From contig NZ_JAHWGP010000001.1 in assembly GCF_020873915.1 (NCBI RefSeq), positions 372,001 to 436,000 of the forward strand: DNA of 64,000 bases, read 5' to 3'. This stretch comes from Streptomyces sp. DH5. GTDB lineage: Bacteria; Actinomycetota; Actinomycetes; Streptomycetales; Streptomycetaceae. Made by a program: the position numbers and the translations under genes. Shown piece after piece: positions 8,326 through 16,026 of this stretch. Below the pieces are notes generated by a model, which was given only the letters and a program-made list of their open reading frames with translations, was not told the origin of the DNA and made no database searches. Within the stretch, counting starts at the first letter, position 1, and each line of letters starts with the position of its first letter.

Positions 8326-9216
8326 ATGGTGAGCGGTCTCGTGGTCGTGGGCGTGGACGGATCGGCGTCGGGACTCGCCGCGGTGGAGGTCGCCGCGCGG
8401 GAGGCCGCGCTGCGCAAGGCGGGGCTGCGCGTGGTGCACGCCTGCGTCTGGCCGGCCATGCACGTACCGATGGGACCGTCCCCGATGGGACCGCCGGAGG
8501 GCGGCCTGCAGAACATGGTCGACCGCCTCATGGCCGAGGCCGTCGAGCGCGCCCGCCAGGCGGCGCCCGAGGTCACCGTCGACCAGGTCGTGGTGACCGG
8601 TGACGCCCTCACCGCCCTCGAGGCGCAGTCGCGCGGCGCGGAGCTGGTGGTGGTCGGGACCCGCGGCATGGGCGGGTTCGTCGGACTGCTGGTGGGCTCG
8701 ACCGCGGTCCACCTGGCGGCGCACGGCCGCTGCCCGGTCCTGGTGGTGCGCGAGGAGCCGCAGGCGGACGGTCCGATCGTGCTGGGCGTCGACGGCTCCG
8801 CCGCCGGGCAGCGCGCCGTGGAGTTCGCCTTCGCCGAGGCCGCCCTGCGCAAGGCGCCGCTGGTGGCACTGCACACCTGGACCAACTGGAACGCTCCGAT
8901 GCCCGCCCCGCAGGACGCGTCCGCGCCCTACGCGAACGAGCCGGGAGCGCTGGTGGGCGAGGAGGAGAGCCTGCTGTCCGAGGCGCTCGCCGGCTTCCAG
9001 GAGCGCTACCCGGACGTCACGGTCGAGCACCGGACCGTGCAGGGCGGCGCGCGGGAGGAGCTGATCGAGGCGAGCCGCTCCGCTCAGCTCGTCGTCGTCG
9101 GCGCGCGCGGGCGCGGCGGTTTCACCGGGCTGCTGCTGGGTTCGGTCAGCCAGGCCCTGCTGCACCACGCGCACTGCCCGGTCGCGGTGGTGCGGGGCAC
9201 GGGCGAGCGGAACTGA
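8326..9216 (+). CDS. universal stress protein with two Usp domains
   Basis: 296 residues forming two tandem Usp domains (about 4-142 and 150-294). Each ends with the ATP-binding signature: GTRGMGGFVGLLVGST in the first and GARGRGGFTGLLLGSV in the second. Both are intact, so nucleotide binding is expected. GAGGAGTC precedes the ATG. A CATACT hexamer at 8286-8291 may be the -10 element. Cytoplasmic. Family members act in survival of starvation, hypoxia or redox stress; nothing here fixes the signal. It converges with a small membrane-protein gene, with 4 bases between stop codons. Confidence 0.92.
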   Translation: MVSGLVVVGVDGSASGLAAVEVAAREAALRKAGLRVVHACVWPAMHVPMGPSPMGPPEGGLQNMVDRLMAEAVERARQAAPEVTVDQVVVTGDALTALEAQSRGAELVVVGTRGMGGFVGLLVGSTAVHLAAHGRCPVLVVREEPQADGPIVLGVDGSAAGQRAVEFAFAEAALRKAPLVALHTWTNWNAPMPAPQDASAPYANEPGALVGEEESLLSEALAGFQERYPDVTVEHRTVQGGAREELIEASRSAQLVVVGARGRGGFTGLLLGSVSQALLHHAHCPVAVVRGTGERN

Positions 9217-9220
9217 GGGA

Positions 9221-9421
9221 TCAGCCGGCCTTCTGACTCTCGGCGGCTGCGAACAGGGCACCGGCCAGCACCAGCAGGGCGACGCTCGCGTAGATCTCGT
9301 AGCCGTCGAGGAACCCCCACCGGTGCACGACCCCCCAGTTCCAGTCGGTGAACTCGGTCACCAGGCCGGCCACCCCCTGCACCAGGGCGAGGAATCCCAG
9401 AACCTCCAGCGTCTGCTTCAT
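9221..9421 (-). CDS. small two-helix membrane protein
   Basis: 66 residues from an ATG at 9421 with GGGAGGAGA upstream. Two hydrophobic segments are visible: residues 7-23 (VLGFLALVQGVAGLVTE) and about 42-60 (IYASVALLVLAGALFAAA). A Trp-rich linker (DWNWGVVHRWGF) separates them. There is no signal peptide, so both segments probably stay in the membrane. I do not recognise a named family. It converges with the universal stress protein gene. Confidence 0.65.
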   Translation of the reverse strand: MKQTLEVLGFLALVQGVAGLVTEFTDWNWGVVHRWGFLDGYEIYASVALLVLAGALFAAAESQKAG

Positions 9422-9481
9422 GCCACCGACTCTCCTCCCGCGGCCACCGCACCCGCATCGGCCGCGGGGCGCGAACCGGTC

Positions 9482-9545
9482 CGCCGGAAGACGGTGACGG
9501 GGGCCGCCGGGAGCGCCGGAAGACGGTGGCACGGGCCGCCGGGGG
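9482..9545. repeat. 32-bp direct repeat, two copies plus a partial third
   Basis: The 32 bases from 9482 (beginning CGCCGGAAGACGGTG) recur at 9514 with four or five changes, and a third start (CGCCGAAGG) follows at 9546. The repeat lies in the 212-base gap between the small membrane protein and the histidine kinase. Function unknown. Confidence 0.7.
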
Positions 9546-9633
9546 CGCCGAAGGTCTGCGCCGCCGCGACTTCGGTATCCGATCCGTCCCGTGCGACACC
9601 GCGCCGGGCCGGCCGCGCGTAGATTCGTCGACC

Positions 9634-10884
9634 GTGACTGGTGACAAGGCGGCGCAGACCGCCCCGGTGTTCACGGGGCGCCGATGGTTCTTCCCCTCCG
9701 CCCTCATCCACGAACTCGACCCCGACGCGAGCCGCTCCGGGCGCCGGCCCCGGCGCACCGCGCGCGACTGGATCGTCGACTTCGCCTGCTTCCTGCTGGC
9801 CGTCCTGGTGGGCCTGCTCGGCGCCGAGACGCTCAGCGACAGCCCCCACCTCTCACCGGCGCTGGTCGCCGCCGACCAGCTGATCGGCGCGCTGTCCTGC
9901 GGCGCCCTCTGGCTGCGGCGGCGGTGGCCGCTCGGACTGGCCGCCGTGATGGTCCCGGTGAGCTTCGTCTCGGAGACCTCCGGCGGTGTGGCCGTGATCG
10001 CCCTGTTCACGCTCGCCGTGCACCGGCCCTTCCGGTACGTGGCCTGGGTGGCCGGGGCCCAGACGGCCCTCGTCCCGCTCTACTTCTGGTGGCGCCCCGA
10101 TCCCGATCTGCCGTACCTCGCCGCGGTCGTCCTCGTCGGGGTGCTGACCGTCGCGACCGTCGGCTGGGGGATGTTCGTCCGCTCCAAGCGGCAGCTCATG
10201 CTGAGCCTCAGGGACCGGGCCCGGCGTGCCGAGACGGAGGCGCGGCTGCGGGCCGAGCAGGCGCAGCGGCTCGCCCGGGAGGCCATCGCGCGGGAGATGC
10301 ACGACGTCCTCGCGCACCGGCTGACGCTGCTGAGCGTGCACGCGGGCGCGCTGGAGTTCCGGCCCGACGCACCGCGCGAGGAGATCGCGCGGGCGGCCGG
10401 TGTGATCCGGGAGAGCGCGCACGAGGCGCTCCAGGACCTGCGGGAGATCATCGGGGTGCTGAGGGCGGGCGAGTCCGAGGACACCGGCCGGCCGCAGCCG
10501 ACGCTCGCGGCCCTCGGCACACTGGCCGCCGAGTCCCGGGAGGCCGGCACGAGGGTCACCCTGGAGCAGCGGGTCACGGACCCGTCCGCCGTGCCCGCCT
10601 CCGTCGGCCGCACCGCCTACCGGATCGCCCAGGAGGGCCTGACCAACGCCCGCAAGCACGCCCCCGGCACCGAGGTCACCGTGACGGTCACCGGCGGGCC
10701 GGGGGAGGGGCTCGCCGTGACGGTGCGCAACCCGGCACCGGGAGGGGAGGTACCGCACGTCCCCGGAGCCGGGCAGGGCCTGATCGGCCTCACCGAACGG
10801 GCCACCCTCACCGGCGGCACCCTGGAGCACGGGCCGGACCCCGACGGAGGGTTCACGGTACGGGCGCGGCTGCCGTGGGGGTGA
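9634..10884 (+). CDS. sensor histidine kinase (HisKA_3 / NarL-partner type)
   Basis: 416 residues. Several N-terminal membrane helices (about residues 45-180) are followed by a HisKA_3 dimerisation domain. The phosphoacceptor is His223 in AREMHDVLAHRL. The C-terminal HATPase_c domain has TNARKHAPGTEVTV and GQGLIGLTERATLTGG. There is no large extracellular domain, so it probably senses within or near the membrane. The GTG at 9634 was chosen because TAGATT lies 8 bases before it (9620-9625), which fits a leaderless or near-leaderless transcript. It pairs with the response regulator 94 bases downstream. Confidence 0.9.
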   Translation: MTGDKAAQTAPVFTGRRWFFPSALIHELDPDASRSGRRPRRTARDWIVDFACFLLAVLVGLLGAETLSDSPHLSPALVAADQLIGALSCGALWLRRRWPLGLAAVMVPVSFVSETSGGVAVIALFTLAVHRPFRYVAWVAGAQTALVPLYFWWRPDPDLPYLAAVVLVGVLTVATVGWGMFVRSKRQLMLSLRDRARRAETEARLRAEQAQRLAREAIAREMHDVLAHRLTLLSVHAGALEFRPDAPREEIARAAGVIRESAHEALQDLREIIGVLRAGESEDTGRPQPTLAALGTLAAESREAGTRVTLEQRVTDPSAVPASVGRTAYRIAQEGLTNARKHAPGTEVTVTVTGGPGEGLAVTVRNPAPGGEVPHVPGAGQGLIGLTERATLTGGTLEHGPDPDGGFTVRARLPWG

Positions 10885-10978
10885 GCCGGCTCCGGTGGCG
10901 CGGCCCCGCGGACGGACCGGGCGGCCCGGTGTACGGCCCGGTGTTCCCGTCCCGCGCCGTCGTGATTACGTACCGCCC

Positions 10979-11653
10979 ATGACTGCGATCAGACTGCTCA
11001 TCGTCGACGACGACCCGCTGGTGCGGGCGGGGTTGTCCCTCATGCTGGGCGGCGCCGACGACATCGAGATCGTCGGGGAGGCGGCCGACGGCGGCGAGGT
11101 CGGGGCGCTCGTGGACCGCACCCGCCCGGACGTCGTCCTGATGGACATCCGGATGCCGGCGGTGGACGGCCTCACCGCGACCGAGTCGCTGCGCCGCCGC
11201 GAGGACGCCCCGCAGGTGGTGGTGCTCACCACCTTCCACGCGGACGACCAGGTGCTGCGCGCGCTGCGCGCGGGTGCCGCCGGTTTCGTCCTCAAGGACA
11301 CCCCGCCGGCCGAGATCGTCGCCGCGGTCCGCCGGGTCGCGGCCGGTGACCCGGTGCTGTCGCCCGCGGTCACCCGGCAGTTGATGGCACACGCCGCCGG
11401 AACCGCCGGCGACACCCGGCGCACCCGCGCGCGGGCGCGCGCCGCCGGCCTCGGCGACCGGGAACGCGAGGTCGCCGTCGCGGTCGGCCGGGGCCTGGCC
11501 AACGCCGAGATCGCATCGGAGCTCTACATGAGCGTCGCCACCGTCAAGGCCCACGTCTCCCGGATCCTGGCCAAGCTGGACCTCAACAACCGCGTGCAGA
11601 TCGCCCTGCTCGCCCACGACGCCGGCCTCCTGGAGGAGACCGACAGGTCCTGA
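10979..11653 (+). CDS. NarL/LuxR-family response regulator
   Basis: 224 residues. Receiver domain 1-120 with acidic pocket LLIVDDDP (Asp10-12), phosphoacceptor Asp56 in VVLMDIRMP, and Lys near 107 in FVLKDTPPAE. A LuxR-type helix-turn-helix (about 150-215) has DREREVAVAVGRGLANAEIASELYMS, split here only for reading, then VATVKAHVSRILAKL. It follows its histidine kinase in the same direction. The targets of the pair are unknown, and the thioesterase 40 bases downstream could be co-transcribed. Confidence 0.92.
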   Translation: MTAIRLLIVDDDPLVRAGLSLMLGGADDIEIVGEAADGGEVGALVDRTRPDVVLMDIRMPAVDGLTATESLRRREDAPQVVVLTTFHADDQVLRALRAGAAGFVLKDTPPAEIVAAVRRVAAGDPVLSPAVTRQLMAHAAGTAGDTRRTRARARAAGLGDREREVAVAVGRGLANAEIASELYMSVATVKAHVSRILAKLDLNNRVQIALLAHDAGLLEETDRS

Positions 11654-11692
11654 CCCGCCGTCACCCCGTCCGCCGACCCGAGGAGCCCGCCC

Positions 11693-12121
11693 ATGACCGC
11701 GACGCCCGCACTCGACCTCGCCACCGCCCGGCGGACGCTGGACAGCCAGCCCTTCAGCAGGCTCCTCGGCGCCCGCCTGACCGCCTTCGGCGACGGCGCG
11801 GTCACCCTGGAGATCGACATCCGCGAGGAGCTCCACCAGCAGAACGGCTTCCTGCACGGCGGCGTCCTCTCCTACGCCGCCGACAACGCCCTCACCTTCG
11901 CCGCCGGTGCCGCCCTCGGCCCGTCCGTCCTCACCGGCGGTTTCTCCGTCCAGTACCTGCGCCCGGCCACCGGCCGCACCCTGCGCGCCCGCGCCGAGGT
12001 CGTGCACGCGGGCCGGCGGCAGGCCGTCGTGCGCTGCGATCTGCTCACCCTCGCCGAGGACGGCACGGAAACGCTGTGCGCGGTCGCCCAGGGGACGGTC
12101 CTGCCCGTCCAGGCTCCCTGA
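11693..12121 (+). CDS. PaaI-family hotdog thioesterase
   Basis: 142 residues with a single hotdog fold. The family signature QNGFLHGGVLSYAADNAL is at about residues 43-60, and FSVQYLRPATG follows. Such enzymes hydrolyse acyl-CoA thioesters, often aromatic ones, in the cytoplasm. GAGGAGCCCGCCC precedes the ATG. It sits 39 bases after the response regulator and may share its transcript. It converges with the MocA-type dehydrogenase, with 15 bases between stops. Substrate unknown. Confidence 0.85.
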   Translation: MTATPALDLATARRTLDSQPFSRLLGARLTAFGDGAVTLEIDIREELHQQNGFLHGGVLSYAADNALTFAAGAALGPSVLTGGFSVQYLRPATGRTLRARAEVVHAGRRQAVVRCDLLTLAEDGTETLCAVAQGTVLPVQAP

Positions 12122-12136
12122 GCCGTCGCCCGCCCG

Positions 12137-13159
12137 TCAGGCCAGCGTCGCCTCCGACCCGCTCAGCAGCTCCGAGGGACGGACCGGTCTGCGCTCCCGC
12201 CGCGACTTCTCGCAGGCCTCCGCGATCAGCAGCGCCTGGAGGGCCTCACGCCCGTCGCAGGGATTGGCCCGCTCGCCCCGCACCACCTCCACGAACGCGA
12301 TCAGCTCGGCCTCGTACGCGGGCCCGAACCGCTCCAGGAACCCCGTCCACGGCTTGTCCGCGGCCGGCGGACCGGTCTGCTCCGTGGACGCGATCGGCGT
12401 ACGGTCGTCCAGGCCGACCGCGATCTGGTCCCGCTCCCCGGCGAGTTCCATCCGCACGTCGTAGCCGGCGCCGTGCAGCCGGGTCGCGGTGACCGTGGCG
12501 AGCGTGCCGTCGTCGAGGGTGAGCAGCGCCGCACCCGTGTCGACGTCGCCGGCCTCGCGGAACACCGCGGGCCCGGCGTCGGAGCCGGAGGCGTAGACGT
12601 CCACGACCTCCCGGCCGGTCACCCAGCGCAGCATGTCGAAGTCGTGGATCAGGGTGTCCCGGTACAGCCCGCCGGACTGCGCCAGGGCCCCGGCCGGCGG
12701 CGGCTCCGCGTCACTGGTGAGCGCCCGTACGGTGTGCAGCCGCCCGAGCCTGCCCGAGCGCACCGCCTCACGCGCGCCCGTGTAACCGGCGTCGAACCGC
12801 CGCTGGAAGCCCATCTGCAGCACCGTTCCGGCGGTCTCGACCTCCGTGATCGCCTGTAACGTGCCCGCGAGGTCCAGGGCGATGGGCTTCTCGCAGAACA
12901 CCGGCAGCCCCGCGCGTGCCGCCCGGCCGATCAGCTCGGCGTGGGCGGACGTGGCCGCCGTGATCACCACGGCGTCCACTCCCCAGGTGTAGATCTCGTC
13001 CACCCCGGGAGCCGCCGTCTCACCGAGCCGGTGGGCGAGGGCCTGTGCCCGTGCCGGATCCACGTCCGTGAGGATCAGGGAGCCGACGTCGCGGTGCCTG
13101 CTGAGCGTGTGGGCGTGAATGGTGCCGATGCGGCCCGTACCGATGACCCCGATGCGCAT
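12137..13159 (-). CDS. Gfo/Idh/MocA-family oxidoreductase (inositol 2-dehydrogenase-like)
   Basis: 340 residues. The N-terminal Rossmann domain begins MRIGVIGTGRIGTIHA. The catalytic Lys lies in CEKPIAL near residue 95, and the C-terminal MocA domain carries QMGFQRRFDAGY and DTLIHDFDMLRWVTG, matching myo-inositol/polyol dehydrogenases. It probably oxidises a polyol or sugar with NAD(H). It diverges from a GntR/HutC regulator across 101 bases containing the palindrome TGTCCGGACA (13201-13210), so that regulator probably controls it. No inositol catabolic gene follows, so the true substrate is open. Confidence 0.85.
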   Translation of the reverse strand: MRIGVIGTGRIGTIHAHTLSRHRDVGSLILTDVDPARAQALAHRLGETAAPGVDEIYTWGVDAVVITAATSAHAELIGRAARAGLPVFCEKPIALDLAGTLQAITEVETAGTVLQMGFQRRFDAGYTGAREAVRSGRLGRLHTVRALTSDAEPPPAGALAQSGGLYRDTLIHDFDMLRWVTGREVVDVYASGSDAGPAVFREAGDVDTGAALLTLDDGTLATVTATRLHGAGYDVRMELAGERDQIAVGLDDRTPIASTEQTGPPAADKPWTGFLERFGPAYEAELIAFVEVVRGERANPCDGREALQALLIAEACEKSRRERRPVRPSELLSGSEATLA

Positions 13160-13200
13160 GGAATCAAAGTGGGCCCCGCACCGCCCCCTGTCAATCCGTA

Positions 13201-13210
13201 TGTCCGGACA
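13201..13210. promoter_or_regulatory. palindromic operator candidate (copy 1)
   Basis: TGTCCGGACA is a perfect 10-bp palindrome between the divergent MocA-type dehydrogenase and the GntR regulator, 51 bases before the GntR start. An identical copy lies directly after that regulator at 14041. Binding by the GntR protein is inferred. Confidence 0.6.
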
Positions 13211-13248
13211 ACCGAACTACACGACTTCCCGTCAACAGCGCACGCGGC

Positions 13249-13254
13249 TACGCT
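13249..13254 (+). promoter_or_regulatory. -10 element of a probable leaderless promoter for the GntR gene
   Basis: TACGCT ends six bases before the GTG start at 13261, the spacing expected if transcription begins at the G of the start codon. There is no Shine-Dalgarno sequence in between. No convincing -35 was seen. Confidence 0.5.
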
Positions 13255-13260
13255 CGGCCC

Positions 13261-14025
13261 GTGCCGAAACCAGAAGTGGACCCGACCGTACGACTGGAGC
13301 TGAGCGTCGACCGCGGCTCTCCCGTGCCGTTGTACTTCCAGCTGTCCCAGCAGCTGGAGTCGGCGATCGAGCGCGGCGTGCTGACGCCCGGCACCCTGCT
13401 GGGCAACGAGATCGAGCTCGCCGCACGCCTCGGCCTGTCCCGGCCGACCGTCCGCCAGGCCATCCAGTCGCTCGTCGACAAGGGCCTGCTCGTCCGCCGC
13501 CGCGGGGTCGGCACCCAGGTGGTGCACAGCCAGGTCAAGCGCCCACTGGAACTCAGCAGCCTCTACGACGACCTGGAGTCGGCCGGCCAGCGCCCCGCCA
13601 CCCGGGTGCTGGTCAACACCGTCGTCGCCGCCTCCGCCGACGTCGCGGCCGCGCTCGCCGTGGCCGAGGACAGCGAGGTGCACCGGCTCGAACGGCTGCG
13701 GCTCGCCCACGGGGAGCCGATGGCGTACCTGTGCAACTACCTGCCGTCCGGGCTGCTCGACCTGGACACCGGACAACTGGAGGCCACCGGCCTGTACCGG
13801 CTCATGAGGGCGGCCGGCATCACCCTGCACAGCGCCCGCCAGACCATCGGCGCCCGGGCCGCCACCGCCGCCGAGGCCGAGCGGCTGGGCGAGCGGACCG
13901 GCGCCCCGCTGCTCACCATGCAGCGCGTCACCTTCGACGACACCGGCCGCGCGGTGGAGTTCGGCACCCACACCTACCGCCCCGACCGCTACTCCTTCGA
14001 GTTCCAGCTCCTCGTCCGCTCCTGA
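13261..14025 (+). CDS. GntR-family regulator, HutC/UTRA subfamily
   Basis: 254 residues. The winged helix-turn-helix spans about 18-85 (PLYFQLSQQLESAIERGVL, then LAARLGLSRPTVRQAIQSL) and the UTRA effector domain about 100-245, ending RPDRYSFEFQLLV. Such regulators usually sense a sugar or its phosphate. Two identical TGTCCGGACA palindromes flank the gene: one in the promoter shared with the MocA dehydrogenase, the other between its stop and the ROK kinase gene. This suggests autoregulation and control of both neighbours. The start is probably leaderless. Confidence 0.9.
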   Translation: MPKPEVDPTVRLELSVDRGSPVPLYFQLSQQLESAIERGVLTPGTLLGNEIELAARLGLSRPTVRQAIQSLVDKGLLVRRRGVGTQVVHSQVKRPLELSSLYDDLESAGQRPATRVLVNTVVAASADVAAALAVAEDSEVHRLERLRLAHGEPMAYLCNYLPSGLLDLDTGQLEATGLYRLMRAAGITLHSARQTIGARAATAAEAERLGERTGAPLLTMQRVTFDDTGRAVEFGTHTYRPDRYSFEFQLLVRS

Positions 14026-14040
14026 CCGCCTTCGTCGCAA

Positions 14041-14050
14041 TGTCCGGACA
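14041..14050. promoter_or_regulatory. palindromic operator candidate (copy 2)
   Basis: A second identical TGTCCGGACA, 15 bases after the GntR stop and about 157 bases before the ROK kinase start. The flanks extend the symmetry (CGC-N2 on the left, N2-GCG on the right). Confidence 0.6.
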
Positions 14051-14206
14051 AGGCGACCGGTATCGGCGCCGTGCGCCGCGGCGCTCCCCAGGGGCGCGGG
14101 CTACCGCACGACCAGCCACGACGAGCCCGCACCCGGCGGCGATCCGCACCGTTCCCCACGGGATCCGTTCGGCTCCCGGCACGAGCGTGCGGCAGAATCG
14201 CACACG

Positions 14207-15355
14207 ATGAGCACCTACCGCGACTTCACCGCCCCCATCGGTTCCCGCCGCGCCCCGGTCCTGAGAACCGTCGGCACCCGGGAGCGCCGCTCCCACCTGA
14301 CGGCGCCCCGCGTCCCGACGGTGGGCATCGACATCGGCGGCACCAAGGTGATGGCGGGCGTCGTCGACGCCGACGGCAACATCCTGGAGCGGCTCCGCAC
14401 GGAGACTCCGGACAAGTCCAAGAGCCCGAAGGTCGTCGAGGACACCATCGTCGAACTGGTGCTGGACCTGTCCGACCGGCACGACGTGCACGCGGTCGGC
14501 ATCGGCGCGGCCGGCTGGGTCGACGCCGACCGCAACCGCGTGCTGTTCGCCCCCCACCTGTCCTGGCGCAACGAGCCGCTGCGCGACCGGCTCGCCGACC
14601 GTCTCGCCGTCCCGGTCCTGGTCGACAACGACGCCAACTCCGCCGCCTGGGCCGAATGGCGCTTCGGCGCCGGACGCGGCGAGGACCACCTCGTCATGAT
14701 CACGCTCGGCACCGGCATCGGCGGCGCGATCCTGGAGGACGGCCAGGTCAAACGCGGCAAGTACGGAGTGGCCGGCGAGTTCGGCCACATGCAGGTCGTC
14801 CCCGGCGGACACCGCTGCCCCTGCGGCAACCGCGGCTGCTGGGAGCAGTACAGCTCCGGCAACGCGCTGGTCCGCGAGGCGCGGGAGCTGGCCGCCGCCG
14901 ACTCGCCCGTCGCCTACGGGATCATCGAGCACGTCAAGGGCAACATCGCCGACATCAGCGGCCCGATGATCACCGAGCTGGCCCGCGAGGGCGACGCCAT
15001 GTGCATCGAGCTGCTCCAGGACATCGGCCAGTGGCTCGGCGTCGGCATCGCCAACCTCGCCGCCGCCCTCGACCCGTCCTGCTTCGTCGTCGGCGGTGGC
15101 GTGTCCGCCGCCGACGACCTGCTGATCGGCCCCGCCCGGGACGCCTTCAAACGCCACCTCACCGGCCGCGGCTACCGCCCCGAGGCCCGCATCGTCCGCG
15201 CCCAGCTCGGCCCCGAGGCCGGCATGGTCGGCGCCGCCGACCTCGCCCGTCTGGTCGCCCGCCGCTTCCGCCGCGCCAAGCGCCGCCGGGTCGAGCGCTA
15301 CGAGCGCTACGAGCGGTACGCGGAGACCCGCCGCACCACCCGGGAGTCCCTGTGA
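14207..15355 (+). CDS. ROK-family sugar kinase (glucokinase-like)
   Basis: 382 residues. The ATP-binding phosphate loop GIDIGGTKVMAGVVD is near residue 43, and the ROK zinc motif CPCGNRGCWEQY near residue 205 carries the Cys ligands. The substrate loop has LVDNDANSAAWAEW and ITLGTGIGGAI. An extra N-terminus of about 35 residues precedes the kinase fold, and the C-terminus ends in a basic Arg/Tyr-rich tail with three ERYERY-like units. No N-terminal winged helix is present, so it is a kinase rather than a ROK repressor. CAGAAT lies 8 bases before the ATG, suggesting a short or absent leader. It overlaps the next gene by GTGA. Confidence 0.9.
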   Translation: MSTYRDFTAPIGSRRAPVLRTVGTRERRSHLTAPRVPTVGIDIGGTKVMAGVVDADGNILERLRTETPDKSKSPKVVEDTIVELVLDLSDRHDVHAVGIGAAGWVDADRNRVLFAPHLSWRNEPLRDRLADRLAVPVLVDNDANSAAWAEWRFGAGRGEDHLVMITLGTGIGGAILEDGQVKRGKYGVAGEFGHMQVVPGGHRCPCGNRGCWEQYSSGNALVREARELAAADSPVAYGIIEHVKGNIADISGPMITELAREGDAMCIELLQDIGQWLGVGIANLAAALDPSCFVVGGGVSAADDLLIGPARDAFKRHLTGRGYRPEARIVRAQLGPEAGMVGAADLARLVARRFRRAKRRRVERYERYERYAETRRTTRESL

Positions 15356-15930
15356 CCGGCGATCCCCCCCAGCGGCCGGGCGCACCGGGCGAGCCCCGCC
15401 CGGCCGAGGACCGGCGCCACCGCATCCGCCGCCGGGCCCTCACCCTGCTGATCATCGTGCTGCTCATCGGCGTCCCGGCCGGCTACCTGGTGATCTCGGC
15501 GAACCAGAGCCGGGCCAGCGGCAAGGACAAGGAGGCGAAGTACTCCGCGACCGGCCTCACCGAGGGCTGGCCGTCCAAGCTCCAGCGCCGCATCTACCAG
15601 GTCCCCCTGCCGCACCCGGCCTGGTGGGTGGCCTACTACGAGACCAACAACTGGAAGACCAGCCGCCTGTACGTCGAGTTCGAGACGACCGACGCGGGCC
15701 TGAGCGCCTTCCTCACCGGCATCGGTGTGCAGGAGAGCGAGCTGAAGCGGGGCGACCTCACCATCGGGGCGCGCGACCGGGACGTCACCGGCTGGACCTT
15801 CGACGGCCCCGGCACCTGGTCCGGACTGGTCCACGAGCAGGAGGACCCCGCACCCACGCACGACGTCGTCGTCAACCACGACAAGCCCGGCTATCCGCGG
15901 GTGTACGTCGTCTCTCGCACCGTGCCCTGA
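15352..15930 (+). CDS. membrane-anchored hypothetical protein
   Basis: 192 residues. The GTG start overlaps the ROK kinase stop by 4 bases, so translation is probably coupled. About 25 charged N-terminal residues precede one membrane helix (ALTLLIIVLLIGVPAGYLVI), leaving an extracytoplasmic domain of about 140 residues. That domain is rich in Trp and Tyr (PHPAWWVAYYETNNWKTSRL) and has no cysteines. I do not recognise the family. Coupling to a sugar kinase hints at a shared condition of expression but does not define a function. Confidence 0.75.
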   Translation: MTGDPPQRPGAPGEPRPAEDRRHRIRRRALTLLIIVLLIGVPAGYLVISANQSRASGKDKEAKYSATGLTEGWPSKLQRRIYQVPLPHPAWWVAYYETNNWKTSRLYVEFETTDAGLSAFLTGIGVQESELKRGDLTIGARDRDVTGWTFDGPGTWSGLVHEQEDPAPTHDVVVNHDKPGYPRVYVVSRTVP

Positions 15931-16026
15931 CCCCGCACGCACCGGCCGCCGCGGACCGGGTTGTCGGACCCCGCCCGTAAAGTCGGGGACGACGGAGCGA
16001 CACGCGGGCGGGAGGTGACAGGACGT

